A DNA stretch of 47,439 nucleotides from an uncultured Clostridia bacterium (GTDB taxonomy: Bacteria; Bacillota; Clostridia; Christensenellales; CAG-314), in assembly GCA_947601445.1 (NCBI GenBank), contig CANQGD010000011.1, positions 1-47,439 on the forward strand, given 5' to 3'. Of the stretch, positions 33,813 through 41,390 are shown piece after piece. Position numbers and translations under genes: made by a program. Position 1 is the stretch's first letter. Each line of letters begins with the position of its first letter. Below the pieces are notes generated by a model, which worked only from the letters and a program-made list of their open reading frames with translations, searched no databases and was not told where the DNA came from.

Positions 33813-34448
33813 TTTTCTCTCCGATTAAATAACAAATAAATTTCAAATTATCAGGGTTGTTTGCAAAGTCAAGCGGGTATTTTCTTTATGTTGCGCTGCT
33901 AAAATATTTACTCATTGCAACGGCAAGTTGGGCTTTTGTAAACGGCTTTACGCGGAAGAAATATTTTGGTAAACACACAGTTTTCGTTTTATTGTAACGT
34001 AAGGCTCTTTGTAAATGTCGGATTGTATTTCATTCGGGGCTTTATGTCAAATGTTGTGGTGTAGGAATTTTCCCGACATATAATTGAATTTACACTCTCC
34101 CACTGCGGTATGGCGGTTGGGAGAGTTGCTTTTGTTCGGCTTTTTGTAATAACAGCAGCTTATCAAGCGTCGCCTTTTACGCCAAAACTGTCAAGTTGAG
34201 TTGAAAATTGTTTCAACAGCATACGTTTTGTGCAATATATTTCTAAGACATTCGCTTTTTCGGCAACTACCGTATGGTTGAGCTGCATATAATTCCGTAC
34301 ATCATCAGATTAACAATAATTCCAAACAAAATTATTTGAATTTAAGATAATTTGCAAACGGTTTACTCACTCGGCGTTATATTTTGTTGTAAATTTTTTA
34401 TATCGTGCTGCAAATAATATGCCCAAAACGAAAGTTACTTCAATAATG
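33813..34448. other. Long intergenic region after the pot operon
   Basis: AT-rich with no credible ORF. A hairpin at 34094-34126 (see the separate entry) is the only clear structure. An AGAGAAAA/TTTTCTCT inverted repeat (33799-33820) overlaps the end of potD and is too AT-rich to call a terminator. Confidence 0.4.
34094..34134 (+). terminator. Possible delayed terminator of the pot operon
   Basis: A perfect nine-pair stem ACTCTCCCA / TGGGAGAGT with a 15-base loop, followed by TGCTTTTG. It lies 280 bases after potD. The T run is short, so termination is plausible but uncertain. Confidence 0.5.
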
Positions 34449-34477
34449 TTGTAAAAAAAGGTGTTTTGTGTTACAAT
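34449..34477 (+). promoter_or_regulatory. Promoter for the GH20-like gene and pfkA
   Basis: TTGTAA (34449-34454), 17-bp spacer, TACAAT (34472-34477). The leader is about 63 bases and includes a small GCCT/AGGC hairpin followed by TTTT. Confidence 0.6.
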
Positions 34478-34547
34478 AATTTTAACGATAAAATGCCTGA
34501 ATAGGCTTTTATCCGATAATCAAGTTTAAATCTTTTGAGAGGCAACA

Positions 34548-36065
34548 ATGAAAGTATTACCTTTTCCTCAAAAGTCCGAAAATATAAGCGGCAGTTTTGT
34601 AATCAACGACAATGCCAAGATTTTTTGCGACGGAGAATTTGTTTCTCAGGCAGAGCGTCTTGCCGATCTTGTATATCACAGTTGCGGTTTCTTTTTACAG
34701 TTTACGGACGTGATACAAGAAGCACAAATTATTTTTGCCAAGGACAGTCAGTTGAATGTCGAAGGCTATGTTATCATGATAAATCAAGGTGTTGCGACTA
34801 TTACAAGCTCCGATAAACGCGGATGTTTTTATGCCGTAGAAACCTTGCGACAAATATTCGATCTTGATTCCGCGCAGGAGCAGATTGTTTGCAACGATTG
34901 TTATATAGAAGATTATCCGCGTTTTAGTTATCGCGGTTTGATGTTGGATATTGCCCGACACTTTTTCGACTTGAATGTTTTGAAACAGTTGGTGGAATTG
35001 ATGTCGCAGGTAAAACTCAATGTTCTGCATCTGCATTTGACCGACGATCAAGGGTTCAGGCTGCAAATTGACAAATATCCGTTGCTTACGGAAATTGCAA
35101 GCGTGCGTGACGGCAGCGAAGTTATCAAGGACGGCGAAAGTTACATCGACGATGTGCCGCATGCAGGATACCTTACCAAGAAGGATGTCAAGGAACTTGT
35201 ATCTTTTGCGGACGCGCACAATGTAACTATCGTTCCGGAGATCGATATTCCCGGACATTTTGTGGCGGCTCTCGCAGCGTACCCTCAATTCAGCTGTACG
35301 GGCACCGTCTCGGAAGTCCGCAAAAAATGGTCCGCGTCCAAGGATATTTTGTGCGCGGGAAACGACGGCGCTTATGACTTTGTAAAAGATGTTTTGGACG
35401 AAATTTGCGAACTGTTTCCGTCGCAATATATTCACTTGGGCGGTGAGAATGTCGCAAAGGATAGATGGTGCAATTGCAAATTGTGTCGTGAACGTATGTC
35501 CGAGTTGAAATTGGACAGTTTCGATGAATTGCAAACGTATATGATAGAGGTTTTTCGCGCTCATCTCGAATCTCACGGCAAAACCGTTATTATCCGAAAC
35601 GACGGCGTAACGAAAAATACCGACAGGCGAATCGTCAGTCAGCTTTGGACTCCGCTCAAACGTCATCGCGCCGCAAAGGAAACGCGCACGGGACGTCAAA
35701 TAATTGTATCTCCGCGCAGACGCGTGCATTTCAATCACGAGTACGACGTAATTTCTCTCGGGCGCACGCTCAAATTGAATCCGTATCGCGGGGTAAAAAA
35801 GGCGGATCGCGTCAATGTTTTGGGTGTGGAAGGCGCTATCTGGACTCAACATATAGAGACGGCGGACAGATTGTTTTTCAACATATTACCTCGATTGGAC
35901 GCGCTTGCGGAATGTGCGTGGAGTAAATGTCGAAAGGATTTTTATCCGCGCTTGCAAAAGCGACTTGTTTACTACGATAAACTCGGGCTAAATTACAACA
36001 GAAAATTTGTGCGTAAGGTGCAGGTCACTGCCGCCGACAACGCTCAGCAAGGAGACACTATATGA
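34548..36065 (+). CDS. GH20 beta-hexosaminidase-like protein with altered catalytic residues
   Basis: 505 residues, no signal peptide, so cytoplasmic. An N-terminal GH20b-like domain (about 1-115) is followed by the TIM-barrel, with family motifs YRGLMLDIARHFF, NVLHLHLTDDQGFRLQI, PEIDIPGHF and GVEGAIWTQHI. The catalytic HxGGDE motif reads HLGGEN (residues 296-301): Asp is Glu300 and the acid/base Glu is Asn301. The sugar-contacting YxD region reads VHFNHEYD (H394, N396), and the usual WTEH is WTQH (Q434). At least three active-site positions therefore differ from working hexosaminidases. The protein may be inactive, sugar-binding, or use a different mechanism. It overlaps pfkA by four bases (ATGA), so the two are co-expressed. 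Confidence 0.82.
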   Translation: MKVLPFPQKSENISGSFVINDNAKIFCDGEFVSQAERLADLVYHSCGFFLQFTDVIQEAQIIFAKDSQLNVEGYVIMINQGVATITSSDKRGCFYAVETLRQIFDLDSAQEQIVCNDCYIEDYPRFSYRGLMLDIARHFFDLNVLKQLVELMSQVKLNVLHLHLTDDQGFRLQIDKYPLLTEIASVRDGSEVIKDGESYIDDVPHAGYLTKKDVKELVSFADAHNVTIVPEIDIPGHFVAALAAYPQFSCTGTVSEVRKKWSASKDILCAGNDGAYDFVKDVLDEICELFPSQYIHLGGENVAKDRWCNCKLCRERMSELKLDSFDELQTYMIEVFRAHLESHGKTVIIRNDGVTKNTDRRIVSQLWTPLKRHRAAKETRTGRQIIVSPRRRVHFNHEYDVISLGRTLKLNPYRGVKKADRVNVLGVEGAIWTQHIETADRLFFNILPRLDALAECAWSKCRKDFYPRLQKRLVYYDKLGLNYNRKFVRKVQVTAADNAQQGDTI

Positions 36066-37057
36066 AAAAAATTGCAGTTTTAACCAGCGGCGGAGACAGT
36101 CAGGGTATGAATGCCGCTGTTTATGCTACCGTTCGCGCGGCTCTTTCAAACGGAATGGAGATTTACGGCATAAATCACGGTTACCGCGGATTGATTGACG
36201 GCGATGTCACTAAACTCGACGCAAAAAGCGTTGAGGGTATCGTTCATCGCGGAGGTACCGTACTCGGCACCGCTCGCTGTCCCGAGATGAAAACTCCCGA
36301 AGGACAAAAAAAGGCAGTTGCCACGCTAAAAAAGTTTGGTATCGAGGGATTGGTTGTAATAGGCGGCGACGGCAGTTTTGCGGGAGCAAAGGTCCTCAGC
36401 ACGGTATACGGTATCAAGGTGATAGGTATCCCCGGCACAATCGACAACGATTTGGCGTATACCGATTATACATTGGGTTTTGACAGTGCGGTTGCAGTGG
36501 TTGTAAACAATGTAAATATGCTCAGAGACACTATGTCATGCAACGATCGCACATGCGTTGTGGAAGTTATGGGACGTGACTGTGGCGATATTGCTATGTT
36601 TGCGGCGCTTTGTTGCGGCGCGGAAGCAGTATGCGTGCCTGAGAAAGGATATGATCCCGATGCGCTTGCGGAAGTAATCAAACGCAATGCTTCAAAAGAT
36701 AAATTCGACAACATAATTATCGTTGCCGAGGGAATACGTTCCGATGGCACGTTGGACAAGGGACACGAGGCGGACAAAGTAATGAAAGATATTCTCGATA
36801 GACTGCCGACTCTCAATATTCGCAGTATTTCTTTGGGACATTTGCAACGTAGCGGCGACGCTACCGTCTACGACAGAAAGCTCGGCATTTTGATGGGAAA
36901 TCTTGCCGTCGAATGTCTTGCCGAGGGCAAAACGGATCGCGTTATCGGCATAAAAAACGATAAGGTGTTCGATGAGGATATGGTTTCCGCATTGTCCGAG
37001 AAAAAACAATTTAATCAACGGATTTACGATTTGGCAAACAATCTCGTAAAATATTGA
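36062..37057 (+). CDS. pfkA: ATP-dependent 6-phosphofructokinase
   Basis: 331 residues, normal length. PFK phosphorylates fructose-6-phosphate to fructose-1,6-bisphosphate, the committing step of glycolysis. Motifs: SGGDSQGMNAAV, GYRGLIDGD, GGDGSFAG (Gly after GGD indicates ATP rather than pyrophosphate use), PGTIDNDL with the catalytic Asp, VVEVMGRDCGDIAM and SLGHLQRSG. The ATG overlaps the stop of the upstream GH20-like gene. A terminator follows. Confidence 0.94.
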   Translation: MKKIAVLTSGGDSQGMNAAVYATVRAALSNGMEIYGINHGYRGLIDGDVTKLDAKSVEGIVHRGGTVLGTARCPEMKTPEGQKKAVATLKKFGIEGLVVIGGDGSFAGAKVLSTVYGIKVIGIPGTIDNDLAYTDYTLGFDSAVAVVVNNVNMLRDTMSCNDRTCVVEVMGRDCGDIAMFAALCCGAEAVCVPEKGYDPDALAEVIKRNASKDKFDNIIIVAEGIRSDGTLDKGHEADKVMKDILDRLPTLNIRSISLGHLQRSGDATVYDRKLGILMGNLAVECLAEGKTDRVIGIKNDKVFDEDMVSALSEKKQFNQRIYDLANNLVKY

Positions 37058-37114
37058 TTTTGGAATACCTATAAGGCAATTGCAGTTTTAACGGAATATA
37101 AATGAATTGAAAAT

Positions 37115-37168
37115 TACGGCTATGCGTCAAACCCGCTCGGGAAATAGGCGCACGGCCGTATTTTTTTT
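37115..37168 (+). terminator. Terminator after pfkA
   Basis: Two-part stem: TACGGC (37115-37120) with GCCGTA (37155-37160), and inner GCG with CGC, followed by eight T. The rest of 37169-37390 holds no supported feature. Confidence 0.75.
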
Positions 37169-37390
37169 GCAAAAACTTTACCGTGAGGGCTCATATTCGA
37201 ACGTTCCGCTGCAAACACATATAATCGTTTGTGCGCAAAGCAGATTAAACTGTGGCAGCACAATCCGTTAAGTACGATATAACTTCCGGTATATGTTTAC
37301 TCGTATCGAAAGTTTATTTTGTCGGAAAGCGCAAATAAGCAGTGGCAAGACTGCGACTATCTTTATCTCCGACAAAATTGCTTCAAAGCA

Positions 37391-37419
37391 TTGCATTATT
37401 CGTAACGGCATGATATAAT
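37391..37419 (+). promoter_or_regulatory. Promoter of the FMN riboswitch-ribU transcript
   Basis: TTGCAT (37391-37396), 17-bp spacer, TATAAT (37414-37419) with an extended TGA just before it. Transcription would start near 37426, just ahead of the riboswitch. Confidence 0.8.
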
Positions 37420-37438
37420 AACAGTACAATACAAATTC

Positions 37439-37552
37439 TTTGGGGCGTGGTGCAATTCCACACCGATAGTGAAAGCCTATGAACGCAGTCTGTTTTGCAG
37501 ACGGCGCCGAGCGGGTGAAATTCCCGAGCCGACGGTATAGTCCGGATGAGAA
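37439..37552 (+). promoter_or_regulatory. FMN riboswitch (RFN element)
   Basis: The conserved core is readable: GGGGCGTGGTGCAATTCCAC, ACCGATAGTGAAAGCC, a variable arm, GGGTGAAATTCCCGAGCCGA, and CGACGGTATAGTCCGGATGA. This closely follows the RFN consensus that binds flavin mononucleotide. With FMN bound it favours the downstream terminator and switches ribU off. Confidence 0.95.
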
Positions 37553-37582
37553 AAGAATAAAATACTTTCTTGTATTTTTGCA

Positions 37583-37609
37583 CCCTTGGGATTTGTCCGA
37601 GGGTTTTTT
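37583..37609 (+). terminator. Riboswitch-controlled terminator
   Basis: CCCTTGG / CCGAGGG stem (one G-U) with six T following, 30 bases after the aptamer and 49 before the ribU start. This is the expression platform of the FMN switch. Confidence 0.85.
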
Positions 37610-37657
37610 CATGCGCGGACAAATTTCAAGATACCGTTTCAAAGAGAAGGAGAATTT

Positions 37658-38539
37658 ATGAAAGAAAAGACAACGCCTATTTCTCAAACAAACACCGACG
37701 GTGTTTTAGATGAACGGTTATCGCAGAAAACGACAACGGATGAGACGCCGACAGAATTTACCACACTGGCAAAGGCTCCCGAAAAAAACAAATTTTTCAC
37801 AACAGGCAATATGGCGGTTATGGGGATACTTTCCGCAATAGCCTACTTGTTGTATTTGTTGCCAAAGCTGATTCCCGTGTTTAATCTGCCCTTTTTCCCT
37901 TCTTGGTTGGATTTGCAAATTTCCGATCTTCCCGCATTGCTTGGCGGATTTGCAATAGGTCCATGGGCTTCCGTTATCATCATTGTGATAAAATGTGCGC
38001 TCAAAATGCCTCTCACCAGCACAATGTGCGTAGGTGAATTGGCAGACATCATTGTCGGTATTGCATTTGTATTACCCGCGTCGATTCTGTATAAATTTAT
38101 GAAAAAACGCAAAGGCGCGATAATCGGTATGCTTGTGGGAACCGTTAGCGCGATATTGTTTTCGATGTTGGCAAATTGGTTGATACTGATACCGTTTTAC
38201 GCAATGCAATTCGGCAGTGGTGACCAAGCCGCGGGCATGCAGACAATTATCCGTGCAGTTTCAACGCTCTATGAAGGTATAACCGTAGAAAGTTTTTATA
38301 CCTACTATTTGTTTTTGGCGGTAATTCCGTTCAATCTGATGCGTTGCGCCATTTGTTCCGTAATTACGTTTCTCATTTACAAACCGTTATCCAAGGCGTT
38401 GCATTGGGAAATTAAGAGTAAAAAGAAAAACACAACGCCGTCATCGGATATACCAACGGCACAAGAGGATGTTTCAAACGAAACAACGGTTTCGTCCGAC
38501 CCCTCCGAAGGCAACGTTCCTTCTTCCGACCTGCATTGA
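37658..38539 (+). CDS. ribU: Riboflavin ECF transporter S component RibU
   Basis: 293 residues from ATG 37658, with AGAAGGAGA just upstream; the ORF-track start lies within the riboswitch terminator. The core is an ECF S component with about six membrane helices, beginning MAVMGILSAIAYLLYLLPK and including LDLQISDLPALLGGFAIGPW. RibU captures riboflavin and works with the shared EcfAA'T module, not present here. Regulation by the FMN switch confirms the substrate. It has an unusual hydrophilic N-terminal extension of about 65 residues and a Ser/Thr/Asp/Glu-rich C-terminal tail of about 40 residues, making it roughly 90 residues longer than typical RibU. Confidence 0.93.
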   Translation: MKEKTTPISQTNTDGVLDERLSQKTTTDETPTEFTTLAKAPEKNKFFTTGNMAVMGILSAIAYLLYLLPKLIPVFNLPFFPSWLDLQISDLPALLGGFAIGPWASVIIIVIKCALKMPLTSTMCVGELADIIVGIAFVLPASILYKFMKKRKGAIIGMLVGTVSAILFSMLANWLILIPFYAMQFGSGDQAAGMQTIIRAVSTLYEGITVESFYTYYLFLAVIPFNLMRCAICSVITFLIYKPLSKALHWEIKSKKKNTTPSSDIPTAQEDVSNETTVSSDPSEGNVPSSDLH

Positions 38540-38597
38540 ATGGCGAGTTGCACATTTGATTAAAAACTACATTCTTGATTGCAAGCCTTGATTTATT

Positions 38598-38629
38598 GCA
38601 CAGTGCCCGATGCGGCGCTGTGCATTTTT
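38598..38629 (+). terminator. Terminator after ribU
   Basis: Ten-pair stem GCACAGTGCC / GGCGCTGTGC (one G-U), six-base loop, then ATTTTT. Confidence 0.85.
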
Positions 38630-38658
38630 CTACTTGCGCAAACTTGTTGCCAACTCGC

Positions 38659-38687
38659 TTGCCAATGATAGTAAATTGTAGTAAAAT
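38659..38687 (+). promoter_or_regulatory. Promoter for tsaE-tsaB-rimI
   Basis: TTGCCA (38659-38664), 17-bp spacer, TAAAAT (38682-38687). The predicted transcription start at about 38694 is next to the tsaE ATG at 38695, implying a leaderless or nearly leaderless message. Confidence 0.65.
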
Positions 38688-38694
38688 ATATAAG

Positions 38695-39120
38695 ATGAAA
38701 TCACTCGCTCAAATAACAACCAAATCCGTCAAAGAGACGGAAAAATTTGCCCAACAGTTCGCAAACAAATTGAGCGGCGGTGAAGTACTGCTGTTAAAAG
38801 GCGATCTCGGCGCAGGTAAAACACATTTTGTAAAGGGGCTTGCCAAGGGCTTGGGTATAAAAGACGTAGTTACCAGCCCCACATTTGCATTGCACAACGA
38901 GTATCACGGACGTCTCACGCTCAATCACTTTGATTTTTACCGTATCGAAAACAGTGAAGAGGTAGAAATGACGGGATTGAACGAATTATTTTACGACAAA
39001 AACGCCGTTTCCGCGATAGAGTGGAGCGAACGTATACCGGAGCTGTTGCCGACGGGCTGCATAACGGTGCAAATTGATAAAACGGACGAGAATGTTCGTC
39101 AAATAACGGTTATACAATGA
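38695..39120 (+). CDS. tsaE: tRNA t6A biosynthesis ATPase TsaE
   Basis: 141 residues from ATG 38695; the track start adds 40 unlikely residues through the promoter. Walker A GDLGAGKTHF, then TSPTFALHNEY, HFDFYRIE and AIEWSERIPELLP are the TsaE signature. TsaE is the ATPase that resets the TsaB-TsaD complex during threonylcarbamoyl-adenosine (t6A37) formation on ANN-decoding tRNAs. No ribosome site is visible, consistent with a leaderless start. Overlaps tsaB by four bases. Confidence 0.93.
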   Translation: MKSLAQITTKSVKETEKFAQQFANKLSGGEVLLLKGDLGAGKTHFVKGLAKGLGIKDVVTSPTFALHNEYHGRLTLNHFDFYRIENSEEVEMTGLNELFYDKNAVSAIEWSERIPELLPTGCITVQIDKTDENVRQITVIQ

Positions 39121-39686
39121 AAGTACTTTTTGTAGATACGACAACTTCCGATCTCGTCGTCGCCGTAATTGAAGAAAAAAACGTTACAGCAGTAATCAAC
39201 AAAGATACGCAACGATGGCACAGTCAATTGCTTTGCGAAAAAGTGAACGAAGCGCTAACCAAAGCAAATACGGATTTTGCCCACTTGGACGCTTTTGCAT
39301 GCGCAATAGGTCCGGGCAGTTTTACGGGAATACGGATAGGCGTAGCCACCGTAAAAGGGTATGCAACGGCGGTTCCTCGCCCATATATTGCGCTGAATTC
39401 TTTGGAAGCTATTGCATGTTCCCCGACTTGCGGACAAAAGGGCAGCGCAGTTATCGATGCCGGCAACGGTTACTATTTTGCCGATTACGTCAACGGAATT
39501 GCTCCTGTTTTGATAAAATACGATGATGAGCGCGCGTCATTTGCGGGACGGGGCACGGCAAGCGATTATCTGGACGGTGCCATAAATTTGATACGTACAC
39601 GTTACTTGGAAAAAAGTTTCGATAACGATTTGAAGCCTTTGTATATAAGGCGTTCGCAAGCGGAGGAAAACAGAAATGATCAGTAA
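39117..39686 (+). CDS. tsaB: tRNA t6A biosynthesis scaffold TsaB
   Basis: 189 residues, an ASKHA-fold protein that dimerises with TsaD. MKVLFVDTTTSDLVVAVIE at the start and IGPGSFTGIRIGVATVKGYA are characteristic. It is somewhat shorter than typical TsaB (about 230), losing part of the C-terminal region. ATGA overlap with tsaE and an 11-base overlap with rimI indicate one coupled operon. TsaD is not in the window. Confidence 0.93.
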   Translation: MKVLFVDTTTSDLVVAVIEEKNVTAVINKDTQRWHSQLLCEKVNEALTKANTDFAHLDAFACAIGPGSFTGIRIGVATVKGYATAVPRPYIALNSLEAIACSPTCGQKGSAVIDAGNGYYFADYVNGIAPVLIKYDDERASFAGRGTASDYLDGAINLIRTRYLEKSFDNDLKPLYIRRSQAEENRNDQ

Positions 39687-40128
39687 ATTGCAATTTTCCA
39701 TGCCCGTCGTATTTCAGCTCGGCAAGATAGAAAAAGAATGTTTCGGCAAGGACGCTTGGAGCATAAACAACATTATCGGAGAATTTAATAACGAATTTTC
39801 ACATTTTTTCGGCGAAGTGGCGGATGACGTCGTCGTAGGATATGTCTGCGTCAGAATTATGTACGAAGAAGCGCAGATTTGTAATATAGCCGTTTTGCCC
39901 AAATATCAGAGACAGGGAATTGCCACGAGATTGCTTGAAACCGTTGCGGAATTTGCCGCAATTCAAAAATGCGAGCGCTCGGAGTTGGAAGTTAATACCG
40001 CCAACATTCCGACAGTGGAGCTGTACAAAAAATGCGGTTATGAAATAGTCGGCACTCGTCCCAATTTTTACAAACGTTCCAAGCGCTTTAAATCGCGCGA
40101 TGCGTATACAATGGTGAAAAAATTGTAA
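39676..40128 (+). CDS. rimI: Ribosomal protein S18 alanine N-acetyltransferase RimI-like
   Basis: 150-residue GNAT acetyltransferase. Acetyl-CoA motif A is visible (ICNIAVLPKYQRQGIATRLL), followed by SELEVNTANIPTVELYKKCG and YEIVGTRPNFYK near the end. RimI acetylates the N terminus of S18 and is regularly encoded between tsaB and tsaD. The start overlaps the tsaB end. Target specificity is inferred from context. Confidence 0.88.
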   Translation: MISKLQFSMPVVFQLGKIEKECFGKDAWSINNIIGEFNNEFSHFFGEVADDVVVGYVCVRIMYEEAQICNIAVLPKYQRQGIATRLLETVAEFAAIQKCERSELEVNTANIPTVELYKKCGYEIVGTRPNFYKRSKRFKSRDAYTMVKKL

Positions 40129-40700
40129 GCAAGCATAGTTGTTTTATTGATACGCTGATGTTTTTTTTGAAAAGTTCTGATTGTGGAGACAGAGATGTAT
40201 TTCTATTTCCACAAGTATATAAAACAAAACGTTAATCTTTTATTCGAAATTTACCGACGGCAGTGTTTTATGCATTGCCGTCGATAAGTTATTCGGGAGA
40301 TTTTTTTGTATACAATTCCGACGGATAATTTGTATACAAATGCGCAGTTTCGCGGTATCCGTAAGGATTTATGTGCACAATTTGCAGCACACATAACATA
40401 AACAAATTACGGTATTTTTAATAAGTATATTTTAATTTCTGTCAATTATCTAAAAAGAATTGTGTTTCAAATTTTTCAATCGACGCATTTATAAATTTTT
40501 ATTTTGTCTTATGCTTACGTTGTTTTCGTAGAAATTTTAGTTTGATTAGTTGGTTTTTTGTGCTTATATATAATACTACGACAGACATAGATTTGAGATA
40601 TGATATTATAATGCTATTATATTGTGATAAATATTGAGAATTGTCGAAATATGGCACTTTTGGGTAAATACGTTCATAAAATATTCATTGGAGCAGACGA
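40129..40700. other. AT-rich intergenic region with a hairpin and twin palindromes
   Basis: CGACGGCA (40255-40262) pairs with TGCCGTCG (40276-40283) without a T run. Two copies of TTGTATACAA follow (separate entry). Several A/T-rich -10-like boxes lie at 40560-40620, but no single promoter for the next operon stands out. No ORF is supported. Confidence 0.45.
40306..40340. promoter_or_regulatory. Twin palindromes TTGTATACAA, 24 bp apart
   Basis: Identical ten-base palindromes at 40306-40315 and 40330-40339, the second extended to twelve bases. The center-to-center spacing of 24 bp is a little over two helical turns. The form (GTATAC core) fits a dimeric HTH repressor such as a GntR-type protein; the regulator and target are unknown. 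Confidence 0.5.
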
Positions 40701-41387
40701 GTGTACTTTATCAAGTCGGGCAGCGGACGACAGCCGATAGTGTGGTTGCACGGTTGGGGTTGCGACGGAAATATTTTTCAACCTATCGCGGCGCGTTTGT
40801 CCGATTTTTCAAACTATTTGGTGGATATGCCGGGTTTTGGCAAAGGTCAATCTTTGCCCGAAAGCGGTTGGTGCGTTGCCGACTACGTCGACGATGTTTA
40901 TAAGTTTCTCGTAGAACAGCGTCTTGAATCCGTAACTATTGTTGCGCACAGTTTCGGATGTCGTGTGGCGACGGTGCTTGCCGCAAAACATCCCGAAGCA
41001 ATATCCCGAATGTTGTTTGTCGCTCCTGCGGGTTTGCGGCGGTTTTCCGTTAAACGGTGGTGGCGCGTGCGTGTTTACAAGCTAAAAAAAAGGTTCGGGC
41101 GCGTTGATTTGACCCATGCTTCCGCCGACTATCTTGCGTGTGACGGCGCTTTGCGCGCGACATTCAACAAAGTTATCAACCAAAATCTCGCAAGTTATGC
41201 TCGGCGTATTCGTTGTCCCGTGCTTATCGTCAACGGATACGAAGACACGGCAACTCCTTTGAGGCAGGCGCAAATATTTAACAAATTGATAAAAAACAGC
41301 AGTCTGGCTGTAATAAACGGCGATCATTTTGCTTTTTTTCGCACGCCCGAGGCGTTTGCCGAAACATTAAGAAACTTTGTGGAGTAA
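40701..41387 (+). CDS. Alpha/beta-hydrolase, unknown substrate
   Basis: 228 residues from GTG 40701, placed by GGAG at 40690-40693. The fold is clear: the oxyanion region WLHGWGCDG, the nucleophile elbow AHSFGCR, an acidic residue in NGYEDTATP and the catalytic His in NGDHFAFF. A basic cap segment (KRWWRVRVYKLKKRFGR) may contact membrane or an acidic substrate. It ends 3 bases before the MurF-like gene and belongs to a three-gene cell-wall cluster with ddl, so an esterase role on wall or lipid intermediates is conceivable but unproven. Confidence 0.85.
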   Translation: MYFIKSGSGRQPIVWLHGWGCDGNIFQPIAARLSDFSNYLVDMPGFGKGQSLPESGWCVADYVDDVYKFLVEQRLESVTIVAHSFGCRVATVLAAKHPEAISRMLFVAPAGLRRFSVKRWWRVRVYKLKKRFGRVDLTHASADYLACDGALRATFNKVINQNLASYARRIRCPVLIVNGYEDTATPLRQAQIFNKLIKNSSLAVINGDHFAFFRTPEAFAETLRNFVE

Positions 41388-41390
41388 GTT

